Source of the DNA: CAYYYP01 sp964475985
Lineage (GTDB): Bacteria > Bdellovibrionota > UBA1018 > CAYHWW01
NCBI GenBank assembly: GCA_964475985.1
Contig: CAYYYP010000040.1
Location: forward strand, 1 to 31,651
Length of the DNA stretch: 31,651 nt
Direction of reading: 5' to 3'
Position numbers and translations under genes: made by a program
Shown: positions 23,271 to 30,690 of the stretch, piece by piece
Numbering within the stretch: the stretch's first letter is position 1
How the letters are laid out: every line of letters starts with the position of its first letter
Notes under the pieces: model-generated
What the model was told of the DNA's origin: nothing
Databases searched by the model: none
The model's input: only the letters and a program-made list of their open reading frames with translations

Positions 23271-24753
23271 AGGGGATGGATACTTGAAATGCCGTTCCCT
23301 TGCCAAGTTCTGATTGTACTTGGATTTGGCCTCCGAACCGCTGGGCTAATTGTTGGCAAATCGCAAGCCCGAGACCCGTGCCCTTACCCTTGGATTTTTT
23401 AGTGAAAAAAGGCTTAAAAACTTTTCTTAAATCCTCGGTGGAAATGCCTCGGCCGGTATCTTGAACCGTGAGGATGATGGCCTGAGCCTTCGAGCTTTTC
23501 ACCGATATACTAATGGTTTTGGGGGCGCTTACCCCATAACCCGCGGAAGATTTGGGGTACATTTCTTCCAACTCATCCAGTGCATTATTTAATAGGTTCA
23601 ACAAAATCTGTTCAAGATCATTCGGGTAAAGAAAAACTGACGGCAAATGTGGTTCAATCTGCAATTGTATTTCTACCCCCAGCTCCTTAGTCCGCGTTGA
23701 GACCAGCTGAAGAATATTCTGCACGACATCTCCTACGAAAGTGGCGATGGGTTCTTCCTGAGGCCTCGCCGTAAGGGATAGGAAGTCCTGAACGGTTTTT
23801 TCAATGCGTTCAATTTGGGATGCAATAATACCAATTCGATTTTTTGCCGAACTCACACTTTCTATTCGGCCGATTTCAGTTTCAAGCAATTGCACATGTC
23901 CGTACAAACTGTGGAGGGGCGTTCCGATTTCATGGGCAATGCTCGCGGTCAACTGCCCGGCCAACGCTAGCTTTTCTCGGTGGTGAAGTTCTGACTGTAA
24001 TAACGCAAGTTCTTGGCTAAGTTCGTGTAACTTTCTTTCGCTTTCAAAGAGTCTACTCAAATAAAAACTTAATAAAAGAATGAGCAGGATCCCTGTCACT
24101 AAAGTGCCGATCAAATAAATGCGCTGAAATAAAATCGAGACGTCTCGTACGATACGCAACGAGATTTCCAATCGAATCAGCCCTACGATGACTTCATTTT
24201 TATCTTTGAGCTTATCCCTAAGCGGATATTTGATCTCCCATCGCGCGGGCCCGGGGTCGTCTCGCAAAAACATCTCAGGGGTTTCCAAAGCCGGCAGGTA
24301 CATGACCTCAGGACCTTCAGTGGAAGCCACGGTTTCTTCGTCCGAGTCTTCGTCCATCGGTTGCACGGGTGCCGGCGTATCCGCGATATTACTTGCGATA
24401 AGCTTTAAGGCAATGGATTCGGGCGGGCCAACGGGCGTCGTGGCCGGAGTAGGCAGGGCCCAAACTTCAATACGAATGATGCTCGGCTGTGACCAGGTCA
24501 ATTCGATGAGCTGATCTTCCAGCGCTTCTTTGCGAGTGAGTAGACGGTTGCTGCGAATATCGGTGGAAAGTGATCGCAGAGTAGAAAGGGCAAGACTTTT
24601 TACTTCTTCCTCGAGCAAGGGTTTGATGAGGCGGCCTTGGATTAGATTTACTAGGCCAAAGACCGGAATTAAAATTAGGACCAGCCCCAGATAAATTCTA
24701 TGCCGTAAAGTCAGTTGAGAAGTAAGGCGGAAAAAGAGGGTCTGGAAGTTCAT
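23257..24753 (-). CDS. Sensor histidine kinase of the NtrC-type pair
   Basis: 498 residues. Membrane helices lie at about 19-39 and 212-232. The 170-residue periplasmic part between them has no known sensor fold that I recognise and holds a Pro/Thr-rich run followed by an acidic patch (DEDSDEETVASTEGPE). Next come a coiled-coil, the phospho-acceptor H274 in SIAHEIGTPLHSL, the N box LLNLLNNALDELEE, G1 DTGRGIS, and G2 GKGTGLGLAI. It should phosphorylate D54 of the adjacent regulator. There is no HAMP motif that I can define. The signal is unknown; a stress acting on the envelope is a guess from location. It is first in the operon, starting 50 bases after a terminator. Confidence 0.9.
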   Translation of the reverse strand: MNFQTLFFRLTSQLTLRHRIYLGLVLILIPVFGLVNLIQGRLIKPLLEEEVKSLALSTLRSLSTDIRSNRLLTRKEALEDQLIELTWSQPSIIRIEVWALPTPATTPVGPPESIALKLIASNIADTPAPVQPMDEDSDEETVASTEGPEVMYLPALETPEMFLRDDPGPARWEIKYPLRDKLKDKNEVIVGLIRLEISLRIVRDVSILFQRIYLIGTLVTGILLILLLSFYLSRLFESERKLHELSQELALLQSELHHREKLALAGQLTASIAHEIGTPLHSLYGHVQLLETEIGRIESVSSAKNRIGIIASQIERIEKTVQDFLSLTARPQEEPIATFVGDVVQNILQLVSTRTKELGVEIQLQIEPHLPSVFLYPNDLEQILLNLLNNALDELEEMYPKSSAGYGVSAPKTISISVKSSKAQAIILTVQDTGRGISTEDLRKVFKPFFTKKSKGKGTGLGLAICQQLAQRFGGQIQVQSELGKGTAFQVSIPYERS

Positions 24754-24802
24754 AGGTAAATCAGCTTCAGCAAGTCTATGCGATTTTCAGAATAGTATGC
24801 CT

Positions 24803-24845
24803 AAAAAAGAAAAACCCCCTGTATTTTTCAACACAGAGGGTTTTT
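24803..24845 (-). terminator. Rho-independent terminator of the small exported gene
   Basis: AAAAACCC plus CTGT (24810-24822, one mismatch inside) pairs with ACAG plus GGGTTTTT (24833-24845), loop 24823-24832. On the minus strand a T-run (complement of 24803-24809) follows the stem. It closes the 24886-25140 gene 40 bases downstream of its stop and separates it from the kinase operon. Confidence 0.8.
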
Positions 24846-24885
24846 CTGGGACAACTTTCGTTTTCCCTTCAATCTTACGATTGAA

Positions 24886-25140
24886 TTAGTGAGTTGGAGC
24901 TTTTTCAGGAGCTGGTTCTGCAGTGGTTGTTCCTGCAGCTGGAGCAGCTTCTTTTGAAGCATGGCGTTTACGGCCATGGGCACGGTTTGCTTTTCTTACC
25001 GTGGTTTGTGTGGACACTTCGGACGCGTCAGAAGAAACGCCAGAAACTGCTGCATCGGATGGTGCAGTTACAGTGCCTTCTGCGGCCATAACGTTGAATG
25101 CGAATAATGCTGAAACAGCAACAAGTGCTAATTTTTTCAT
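24886..25140 (-). CDS. Small exported Ala/Thr/Lys-rich protein
   Basis: 84 residues. Signal peptide: MKKLALVAVSALFAFNVMAA, cleavage probably after the AXA-like VMA. The mature part is about 64 residues of low complexity: a Ser/Val/Thr-rich half, a strongly basic centre (RKANRAHGRKRHASK), then an Ala/Pro/Glu-rich tail. No fold is predicted by eye. It has the best ribosome-binding site of the window (AAGGAG, eight bases upstream of the ATG) and its own terminator, so it is probably abundant and monocistronic. A sigma-54-like sequence lies upstream. It could be a periplasmic or surface-bound cationic protein; I do not recognise a family. Confidence 0.75.
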   Translation of the reverse strand: MKKLALVAVSALFAFNVMAAEGTVTAPSDAAVSGVSSDASEVSTQTTVRKANRAHGRKRHASKEAAPAAGTTTAEPAPEKAPTH

Positions 25141-25168
25141 AAATTGATCTCCTTATATTTATTGTATG

Positions 25169-25185
25169 TTCAAGGTCCATGCCAA
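25169..25185 (-). promoter_or_regulatory. Sigma-54-like promoter candidate
   Basis: On the minus strand TTGGCATGGACCTTGAA fits the -24/-12 pattern (TGGCAY-N5-TTGCW) with one mismatch, at the important C of the -12 GC. It would start transcription about 12 bases downstream, near 25157, ahead of the ribosome-binding site of the 84-residue gene. A sigma-70 reading (TTGGCA with a 17-base spacer and ATAAAT) is also possible. Confidence 0.3.
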
Positions 25186-25303
25186 CGCTAAGCACCATCG
25201 TAGGAGGGATAGAACCTAGTTCTTCCAAGTGATTGCGGTACCTTGCAACAGTTCCTAGAGTCTCTTGTTGCAATTTGCACCAAATTTAGCGAACGAGAGA
25301 GCC

Positions 25304-26278
25304 ATGGAAAAAAGGCAAAAGGTTCTCAAAGCTAGGGCATACATTTTAAAGTCCATCCGAGAATTTTTTTGGCAGAGAAAATTTTTAGAAGTGGATACGC
25401 CATCCTTAGTTCTAAGCCCGGGAATGGAACCACATATTAGGCCCTGGAAAGCCGTGGGAAAAGATTTTCAAGGTAATACTATGGAAGCTTTTTTACCTAC
25501 GAGCCCGGAGTTCGCCATGAAGCGGATTCTCGCTTCGGGTTTTCCTAACATCTTCCAAATTTGCAAAGCTTACCGAGCCGAGCCTTTATCTTCCACCCAC
25601 AATCCTGAGTTCGCAATTTTGGAATGGTACCGTAGTCCAGCCGGATACGTGGAAATCATGGATGACGTTGAGGCGCTGTTTGATTATCTCACGGTAGAAC
25701 TATCTAAACATGGCTTCACTGAGTCCAACCCTAGTTTAAGCCAGTCCGTATTGAGGATCTCCGTTAAAGAAGCCTTTGCTACTTATTCAAATGAAGCCTT
25801 AGAGAAAAAAATCCCGGAAGTTCAGGCTTCGCTCGCTATTAAAGAAGAATTCAATGATTGGTTTTTTCGCATCATGCTCAACGAAATTGAACCTAAGCTT
25901 GCAGGCCTCAAACGCCCGGTGATTCTTTTCGATTACCCGCATACCCAGGCCGCTTTGGCGAATCTCTTTACAGATGAAGTGGGGCAGGTTTGGGCAAAAC
26001 GATTTGAAGTATACGCGGGCGGTCTTGAGCTTGCCAACGCCTTTGACGAGCTTCGAGATCCGGAAGAGCAGCGGCGCCGTTTTATCGCCGATATGAAATT
26101 AAGAAATCAGATTTATGGTGAAGAGTTTGCGGCCTCTCCCATGGATGAAGAATTTTTGTCAGCACTTCTTACGATGCCCGCGACCGGCGGAATCGCTCTC
26201 GGGGTTGACCGCCTGGTAATGTATTTCACTGGCGCAGAGAAAATTTCTGATGTGCTTTGGCAGCCTTCAAAAATTTAG
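25304..26278 (+). CDS. epmA: EF-P (R)-beta-lysine ligase EpmA
   Basis: 324 residues, close to the 325 of E. coli EpmA. It is a class II lysyl-tRNA-synthetase core without an anticodon-binding domain. Motif 2 is FQICKAYRAEP with STHNPEFAILEWYR right behind it; motif 3 is GIALGVDRLVMYFT. The lysine-site pattern ELANAFDEL is also present. EpmA ligates beta-lysine to a conserved lysine of elongation factor P, easing translation of polyproline stretches. The partner genes (efp, epmB) are not in this window. I chose the ATG at 25304 because it gives the family length and has GAGAG upstream; the frame is open to a TTG at 25265. Confidence 0.93.
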   Translation: MEKRQKVLKARAYILKSIREFFWQRKFLEVDTPSLVLSPGMEPHIRPWKAVGKDFQGNTMEAFLPTSPEFAMKRILASGFPNIFQICKAYRAEPLSSTHNPEFAILEWYRSPAGYVEIMDDVEALFDYLTVELSKHGFTESNPSLSQSVLRISVKEAFATYSNEALEKKIPEVQASLAIKEEFNDWFFRIMLNEIEPKLAGLKRPVILFDYPHTQAALANLFTDEVGQVWAKRFEVYAGGLELANAFDELRDPEEQRRRFIADMKLRNQIYGEEFAASPMDEEFLSALLTMPATGGIALGVDRLVMYFTGAEKISDVLWQPSKI

Positions 26279-26292
26279 AGACCCAATCAACT

Positions 26293-26985
26293 TTAAGTTT
26301 GAAGTCCAGTCCGATTATCTTTGGGGCTCCAAAACAGAGGCAAGCCTGCATAATAAAGGATGTTTGGTATGAGCCTAAGTAAAAACGCCGCATCGAAGGG
26401 CTTAGGATAGTTCCAAAGAATTAGGAAATCAGCCCCGGCCCACAAACCGTAATAAACAAATGCAAGTTTCTGAAGTGAAGTGAGTTTTTTTCTCCAGAGC
26501 AACGAGAATGATGCAAAGATCCCAAGAAATATAATTTCGTAGTTGAGGAAAAGTACGCGCATAAAAAGATCTGGCTTATCTTCGAGGTGAAAAAAACCGA
26601 TCCAAAAGGCCTGGGTGAACTGAGAGAGGAAAGGAGTGAGCAGGCATAAACCTAAAGCGTAGAGCAAGGCCTTTCGGGTCCTTTGGGAATCCATGAGTAC
26701 CAAAGCAAAAACGCGGAAGTCCCCTGCGATGACAAAAAAGAGGGGGATAATTTTAGCCGCCACGCCACTGAGCTTCACCATGTTTGAGGTGAGCCCCGCA
26801 TCTAAAGCGGATTCCATAAAAAAAAGCGCCGTGATCCAGAGGAAAAACGGGGAGTTTTTAGGACTTTGAGTTTGGGCCGGAGTAGCCGTTCGATATTTAC
26901 CTAGAATGAATACTCCAACTAAAAGGATGCAGATCCACAACAGAATGGGTTGTTGCCAATCACTGACATAAAATTTTTCAAACAT
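26293..26985 (-). CDS. Polytopic membrane protein, unknown function
   Basis: 230 residues with about seven hydrophobic segments (for example LLWICILLVGVFILG, IIPLFFVIAGDFRVFALVLM, IIFLGIFASFSLLW). No motif I know. Conserved-looking charged or polar residues inside helices (GDFRVF, GADFLILWNYP) suggest a functional channel or receptor-like fold, but I cannot assign one. GAAAGG lies six bases upstream of the ATG. Upstream on the same strand, 22 bases away, is the DUF309 gene, so the two are probably one transcript (DUF309 first). Its end converges with epmA, 14 bases apart. Confidence 0.65.
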   Translation of the reverse strand: MFEKFYVSDWQQPILLWICILLVGVFILGKYRTATPAQTQSPKNSPFFLWITALFFMESALDAGLTSNMVKLSGVAAKIIPLFFVIAGDFRVFALVLMDSQRTRKALLYALGLCLLTPFLSQFTQAFWIGFFHLEDKPDLFMRVLFLNYEIIFLGIFASFSLLWRKKLTSLQKLAFVYYGLWAGADFLILWNYPKPFDAAFLLRLIPNILYYAGLPLFWSPKDNRTGLQT

Positions 26986-27007
26986 GGAAAACCTTTCAAA
27001 GCGGAGG

Positions 27008-27442
27008 TTAGAGCGGGCCTAGGGTCATGAGCTTGGGAAATACAAATGCTTCCAGATTTGTTTCATTCTTCCGGAGCAGATTTAAATTATAACTTAGGGC
27101 AAAGGGCAGGGGTTCGGTATCCCAGGGATGAAAAGGCTTAGGTGTTCCTTGAAGTGCAAAAGCTGCCTTCGTAAATTTTTCAAGGGCTAGTTCCGCTTGG
27201 GATAGTGCAGGACTCCATTTTTGCTGCTTTAGGTGATGAAAATGCGCCGTGGTTTGAATGCAGGCCTGTAAAAACACTTTCGTGGATTCAAGGTTTTCCT
27301 GCTTCCATAGAGCTTCCCATTCCTCGTGCGCCTCAAAGAAGAACTCATCATTAAAAAGGTCGGCCCCTTTTTTGAATAACCTCGCCTTGAAAGTCGGGTG
27401 CAACTCGACGTTGTGATTGATATCGGAATGGTCTTGACTCAT
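27008..27442 (-). CDS. DUF309-family protein
   Basis: 144 residues. The core NDEFFFEAHEEWEALWKQ and the following LQACIQTTAHFHHLKQQKW match the DUF309 family (COG1547), a helical fold with conserved E-x-H-E-x-W and a second histidine pair. The conserved acidic and histidine residues suggest a metal-binding site, but no function is established. TAAACT (27449-27454) ends six bases before the ATG, so the mRNA may be leaderless. It is first in a two-gene unit with the membrane protein. It is divergent from the phosphatase gene at 27530. Confidence 0.8.
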   Translation of the reverse strand: MSQDHSDINHNVELHPTFKARLFKKGADLFNDEFFFEAHEEWEALWKQENLESTKVFLQACIQTTAHFHHLKQQKWSPALSQAELALEKFTKAAFALQGTPKPFHPWDTEPLPFALSYNLNLLRKNETNLEAFVFPKLMTLGPL

Positions 27443-27529
27443 TTTTCGAGTTTACGCGTTTTCGGGAAGGGCGGTAAAGGAATTTAAAATAGGTGCTAAA
27501 AAAGAGCATTTGCATATATTGTTCTTCAT

Positions 27530-29086
27530 ATGAAAGCTTTCCTGAACAAAACGGTTTCACATGCTTTAATCCTCGGGCTTTTCTTACTATCTACGGCGGC
27601 GCAAGCGGCGCCGAGAAAAACATCGCGCGGTGCTTCACGGCCAGACCACTTAATTGTCATGGTTTTTGATCAAATGCGGCCGGATTACATCAATCGGTTC
27701 AACCTGCAGAACTTTAAGAAATTAAGGGCTGGCGGCCTAAACTATCCCAATGCGTACGTTGGTCACTTAGGCGCTGAAACCGTAGTGAGTCATTTTGTAA
27801 TCGCTTCCGGCCTTTTGCCTAAAGAAATGCCCTGGCAGGATGAAATTTATGAAGACAAAAAAAATCTTTTGGGATCTGGCGAAAGCTCTTTTTTTTCTAC
27901 CGGAAGCTTGAGTCTTGAGCAGCTGATGACCCTCATGCGGCAGGTGGATAAAACTAAATTGTTGCAATCGAAAATCAAAACTAAATTTAATGAGGCTAAG
28001 GTTTTTACGATCGGACAAAAAAACTACGCGGCCACCGTTTTCGGAACGCCCGAGTCCGACTCCATAATCACCTTTAAAAAAGCCGATGGAGTGTGCACTC
28101 CGGTTGGGGTGAATGTGCCCGCATACATTTCAACCAATGATCGCTTCACGGTAGAATGCCGCAACGATTTTGGTACTCAAGGCAGCCTTTATCCTTTGGA
28201 TGGCGCACGCAGTGTACCTGGCGATGACGCTGACCATAAAGGTGGCGATGTTTGGGTGGCCGACGTGGCGCGCGAAGTAATGGATCAGGAAGCTCACTGG
28301 CATGGAATGTTTCTGACTTTCGCGGGTATCGATAAAGTGGGCCACCTCACGGGCGACATTGATACGCTACTTCCACATTCGTTTGATTCTAAATATAAGT
28401 TTGAAGACGCCCTTAGGATTGCGGATGCGCAACTGGGTCGAGTTCTGGAAAAATTGGAACAGAAGGGACTGACAGAAAAAACTCTCATCGTTATAACGGC
28501 GGATCACGGCGCGCAAACAAATATGGTTTACCTTGGTAACGGACAAAAAGCTTATGGCCAAGAGCTTGCTAACGGTAAAGGAAGTCCCCAGCCGTATTTC
28601 ATTCAGCGTTTATTAAATACGGGGCGCGTGAAGGTGAATTATCAGGATACCTCCATTCGCTTGTGGCTAAATCCATCAAAGCCCGAGGGTGACAAGGCGG
28701 CGGTAACGGATGATCAGCTCGTGCGAATGTTGTCAGAAACGTCGGGGCTCACGGAAATTTACCGACTTGCGGAAGCGAATGGCCGTTACTCTTATACTCG
28801 CGTTTTTCAAAACCTAACGGAGCAACCTAAAACTTACCAAGCCTGGGCCAAGGCTCACCATCAAGAGTTAGTAAACAGCATGGCGGCGCCGGGCGCGCCT
28901 GATTTACTGGGATTGATGGCCAATGGATTTGGTTTTGATTTGCCGGGTGATCATGGTGGAGCCCAGGAAAAGGTTCAACGCATTCCCGTTATGTTCAAAG
29001 GCCCTGGCGTTAAGGCAGGCTCAAGTGCTCAGCAAATCAAGTTAGTGGATTTGAACGGCAAGATTTCGGGCTTAATGGGACTTTAA
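27530..29086 (+). CDS. Exported alkaline-phosphatase-superfamily hydrolase
   Basis: 518 residues. The signal peptide is MKAFLNKTVSHALILGLFLL ending STAAQAA, with cleavage after AQA. The phosphodiesterase/phosphatase core starts at HLIVMVFDQMRPDYINRF: D47 is a metal ligand, and the probable nucleophile is T84 in GAETVVSHFVIASG, by alignment with the T-x-x-x-H of the family. Further metal ligands are in FAGIDKVGHLTGDIDT, VITADHGAQTNM and LPGDHGGAQEKV. The metal set looks complete, so it should be active in the periplasm on phosphomonoesters or diesters; the substrate is unknown. A TATATT ends nine bases before the ATG. No Shine-Dalgarno. Confidence 0.85.
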   Translation: MKAFLNKTVSHALILGLFLLSTAAQAAPRKTSRGASRPDHLIVMVFDQMRPDYINRFNLQNFKKLRAGGLNYPNAYVGHLGAETVVSHFVIASGLLPKEMPWQDEIYEDKKNLLGSGESSFFSTGSLSLEQLMTLMRQVDKTKLLQSKIKTKFNEAKVFTIGQKNYAATVFGTPESDSIITFKKADGVCTPVGVNVPAYISTNDRFTVECRNDFGTQGSLYPLDGARSVPGDDADHKGGDVWVADVAREVMDQEAHWHGMFLTFAGIDKVGHLTGDIDTLLPHSFDSKYKFEDALRIADAQLGRVLEKLEQKGLTEKTLIVITADHGAQTNMVYLGNGQKAYGQELANGKGSPQPYFIQRLLNTGRVKVNYQDTSIRLWLNPSKPEGDKAAVTDDQLVRMLSETSGLTEIYRLAEANGRYSYTRVFQNLTEQPKTYQAWAKAHHQELVNSMAAPGAPDLLGLMANGFGFDLPGDHGGAQEKVQRIPVMFKGPGVKAGSSAQQIKLVDLNGKISGLMGL

Positions 29087-29170
29087 TTTATTTAGTTTCT
29101 GACGGGTGATCCCCAACTGGGGACATGATCGCGGTAAACTCTACCGGACCATCCCACGGCTAGGCCAGAG

Positions 29171-29206
29171 TTGCCGCTTGTCGCATAAATTTATAGTATT
29201 TACACT
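29171..29206 (+). promoter_or_regulatory. Overlapping promoters of BFD-like gene
   Basis: Two sigma-70-type readings overlap: TTGCCG (29171-29176) with TAGTAT (29194-29199), and TTGTCG (29178-29183) with TACACT (29201-29206), both with 17-base spacers. The second -10 ends eight bases before the ATG at 29215, giving a leaderless or near-leaderless transcript. Confidence 0.5.
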
Positions 29207-29214
29207 AATACAAC

Positions 29215-29424
29215 ATGGCAATACCCACCCCAGACCCATCGGAAAATCGCATCTGTTTTTGCCATGGCGTTTCGGAGGGGCAAATCCGCGAGGCTATCCT
29301 TGGCCAAGGGGCAACTACCGTGGAAGACGTGCAGCGCCTCACTAAGGCAAGCACCGGTTGTGGCGGGTGCACCTGTGAAGTTGAGCGCATCCTAACGGAA
29401 ACGGCTTTGGAAAAAACCGGCTGA
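29215..29424 (+). CDS. BFD-like [2Fe-2S] protein
   Basis: 69 residues. The cysteine pattern C14-x-C16 and C49-x2-C52 (CFCHGVSEGQIREAI and STGCGGCTCEVE) is that of the BFD/Fer2_BFD domain, which ligates a [2Fe-2S] cluster; a fifth Cys is C54. In the model protein Bfd this domain passes electrons to bacterioferritin to release iron, but similar domains occur in other redox proteins. The size is that of a free-standing Bfd. No bacterioferritin gene is in view. It lies directly upstream of mrp (31-base gap) on the same strand, so the two may be one transcript. Start and promoter both fit the leaderless pattern. Confidence 0.85.
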   Translation: MAIPTPDPSENRICFCHGVSEGQIREAILGQGATTVEDVQRLTKASTGCGGCTCEVERILTETALEKTG

Positions 29425-29455
29425 ATCCAGGGCGTGGCCGTGTTACTAAACGGAC

Positions 29456-30331
29456 ATGTCAACTTCAACGCAAAACCCAAACGCAAATTCAAAACCTGTC
29501 CGCGCCGGAATCCCTGGCGTTAAAAATATCATCGCAGTCTCCAGCGGCAAGGGCGGGGTAGGGAAATCCACCGTTTCCACCAATCTTGCGCTGGCGTTGC
29601 AACAGCAAGGATTTGCTGTAGGACTTTTGGACACCGATGTGTACGGCCCGAATATTCCAACCATGATGGGAGTTCATGAAACTCCCCAGGCTCGCCAGGA
29701 AGAAGGTCGAGGCGAAGTTTTAGTTCCCGTTATGGCCCACGGTGTAAAACTCATGTCCATGGGGTTTCTCATCAAAGGTGATCAACCGGTAGTTTGGCGC
29801 GGGCCTATGCTTCACAGCATTGTGGCGCAGTTCATTCAAAAAGTAGATTGGGGAACGCTTGATTTTCTCGTGGTCGATATGCCGCCCGGAACCGGCGATG
29901 TGCAACTTTCTTTAACGCAAATGGTTGCTTTAGCCGGCGCAGTTTTAGTGACGACTCCCCAAGAAGTGGCCGCGCAAGACGTGCGCAAAGCACTTTTGAT
30001 GTTTGAAAAAGTAGGCGTACCCATTCTTGGGATCGTTGAAAATATGAGTTACTTCATCGCGCCAGATACGGGCACTCGTTACGATATTTTTGGTTCAGGC
30101 GCGGGCGAGGCCCTGGCGGAAAAATACAAAACTACTTTATTAGCAAAGATCCCCTTGCACTCGGCCATCCGCGAAGCGGGCGACGCTGGAATGCCTGCCT
30201 CCCTCCGCCTAAAAGACAGTGCTGAAGGCCAGCAATGGGCAGAGCTTGCTAAGCGAGTTGTCGCGGAAGTACAAAAAGGCGAAGCACGAGTGAACGCCTT
30301 TCAAGAAATGAAAATTGAGTCCAATTGGTAA
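29456..30331 (+). CDS. mrp: Mrp/ApbC-type P-loop ATPase, cysteine-free
   Basis: 291 residues. The deviant Walker A is VSSGKGGVGKST, followed by VGLLDTDVYGPNIPTMMG and VVDMPPGTGDVQLSLTQM, all diagnostic of Mrp/NBP35 ATPases, which carry and deliver Fe-S clusters. The usual CxxC that holds the bridging cluster is absent: the segment GIVENMSYFIAPDTGTRYDI has Ala and Thr where Cys is expected, and no cysteine occurs anywhere in the protein. There is also no N-terminal MIP18/DUF59 domain. It should still bind ATP, but its way of carrying a cluster, if any, must differ or it may need a partner such as the BFD-like protein upstream. No clear ribosome-binding site. Confidence 0.9.
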   Translation: MSTSTQNPNANSKPVRAGIPGVKNIIAVSSGKGGVGKSTVSTNLALALQQQGFAVGLLDTDVYGPNIPTMMGVHETPQARQEEGRGEVLVPVMAHGVKLMSMGFLIKGDQPVVWRGPMLHSIVAQFIQKVDWGTLDFLVVDMPPGTGDVQLSLTQMVALAGAVLVTTPQEVAAQDVRKALLMFEKVGVPILGIVENMSYFIAPDTGTRYDIFGSGAGEALAEKYKTTLLAKIPLHSAIREAGDAGMPASLRLKDSAEGQQWAELAKRVVAEVQKGEARVNAFQEMKIESNW

Positions 30332-30338
30332 GCAACAA

Positions 30339-30378
30339 GGTGATGGTCATTTGATCAATATGATCGATGATCATCACC
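30339..30378. repeat. Long imperfect inverted repeat between convergent genes
   Basis: GGTGATGGTCATTTGATC (30339-30356) pairs with GATCGATGATCATCACC (30362-30378) with one bulge and two wobble pairs, loop AATAT. No T-run follows, so it may be a bidirectional terminator or an mRNA-stabilising hairpin for mrp and the ferredoxin gene. Three GATC sites are clustered in it. Confidence 0.55.
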
Positions 30379-30401
30379 ATAAGTAGCTCTTCTATAGCGG
30401 A

Positions 30402-30635
30402 TTATTCTCCGTCGTTACCGATGGCTTCTACCGGACAAGCCTCTAAAGCTGCTTTGCAGGCAGCTTCTTCCTCGGGCGTAGTAGGTTGCTTCGTTACGAA
30501 CGAAAAGCCATGGGCATCGTTTCTGGTGAAGTGATCCGGAGCTTCCGAGCGGCAAGCATCACAATCGATGCATTGTTCATCAACATAATATCGACCGCCC
30601 GCGTTATCGGGCCACTTTTTTGTTTTGTCCGCCAT
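30402..30635 (-). CDS. Single-cluster 4Fe-4S ferredoxin
   Basis: 77 residues from the ATG at 30635. The cluster ligands are C22-x2-C25-x2-C28 (DEQCIDCDACRSEAP) and C67 followed by Pro (ALEACPVEAIG), the arrangement of a single [4Fe-4S] ferredoxin; C60 is an additional cysteine. The chain is acidic after a basic N-terminus, as in electron carriers. It donates electrons in the cytoplasm; its partner enzyme cannot be told. The frame is open upstream to 30671, but the promoter TTGCCA-17-TAATTC sits there and ends seven bases before 30635, so the shorter start is preferred. It converges with mrp. Confidence 0.9.
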   Translation of the reverse strand: MADKTKKWPDNAGGRYYVDEQCIDCDACRSEAPDHFTRNDAHGFSFVTKQPTTPEEEAACKAALEACPVEAIGNDGE

Positions 30636-30642
30636 TTTTCGG

Positions 30643-30671
30643 GAATTATCGCAGTGGCCCGTCCTTGGCAA
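30643..30671 (-). promoter_or_regulatory. Promoter of ferredoxin gene, leaderless
   Basis: On the minus strand TTGCCA (30671-30666), a 17-base spacer and TAATTC (30648-30643), ending seven bases before the ATG at 30635. No Shine-Dalgarno is present. Confidence 0.5.
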
Positions 30672-30690
30672 GTAGAGTTACAATGAGAGG

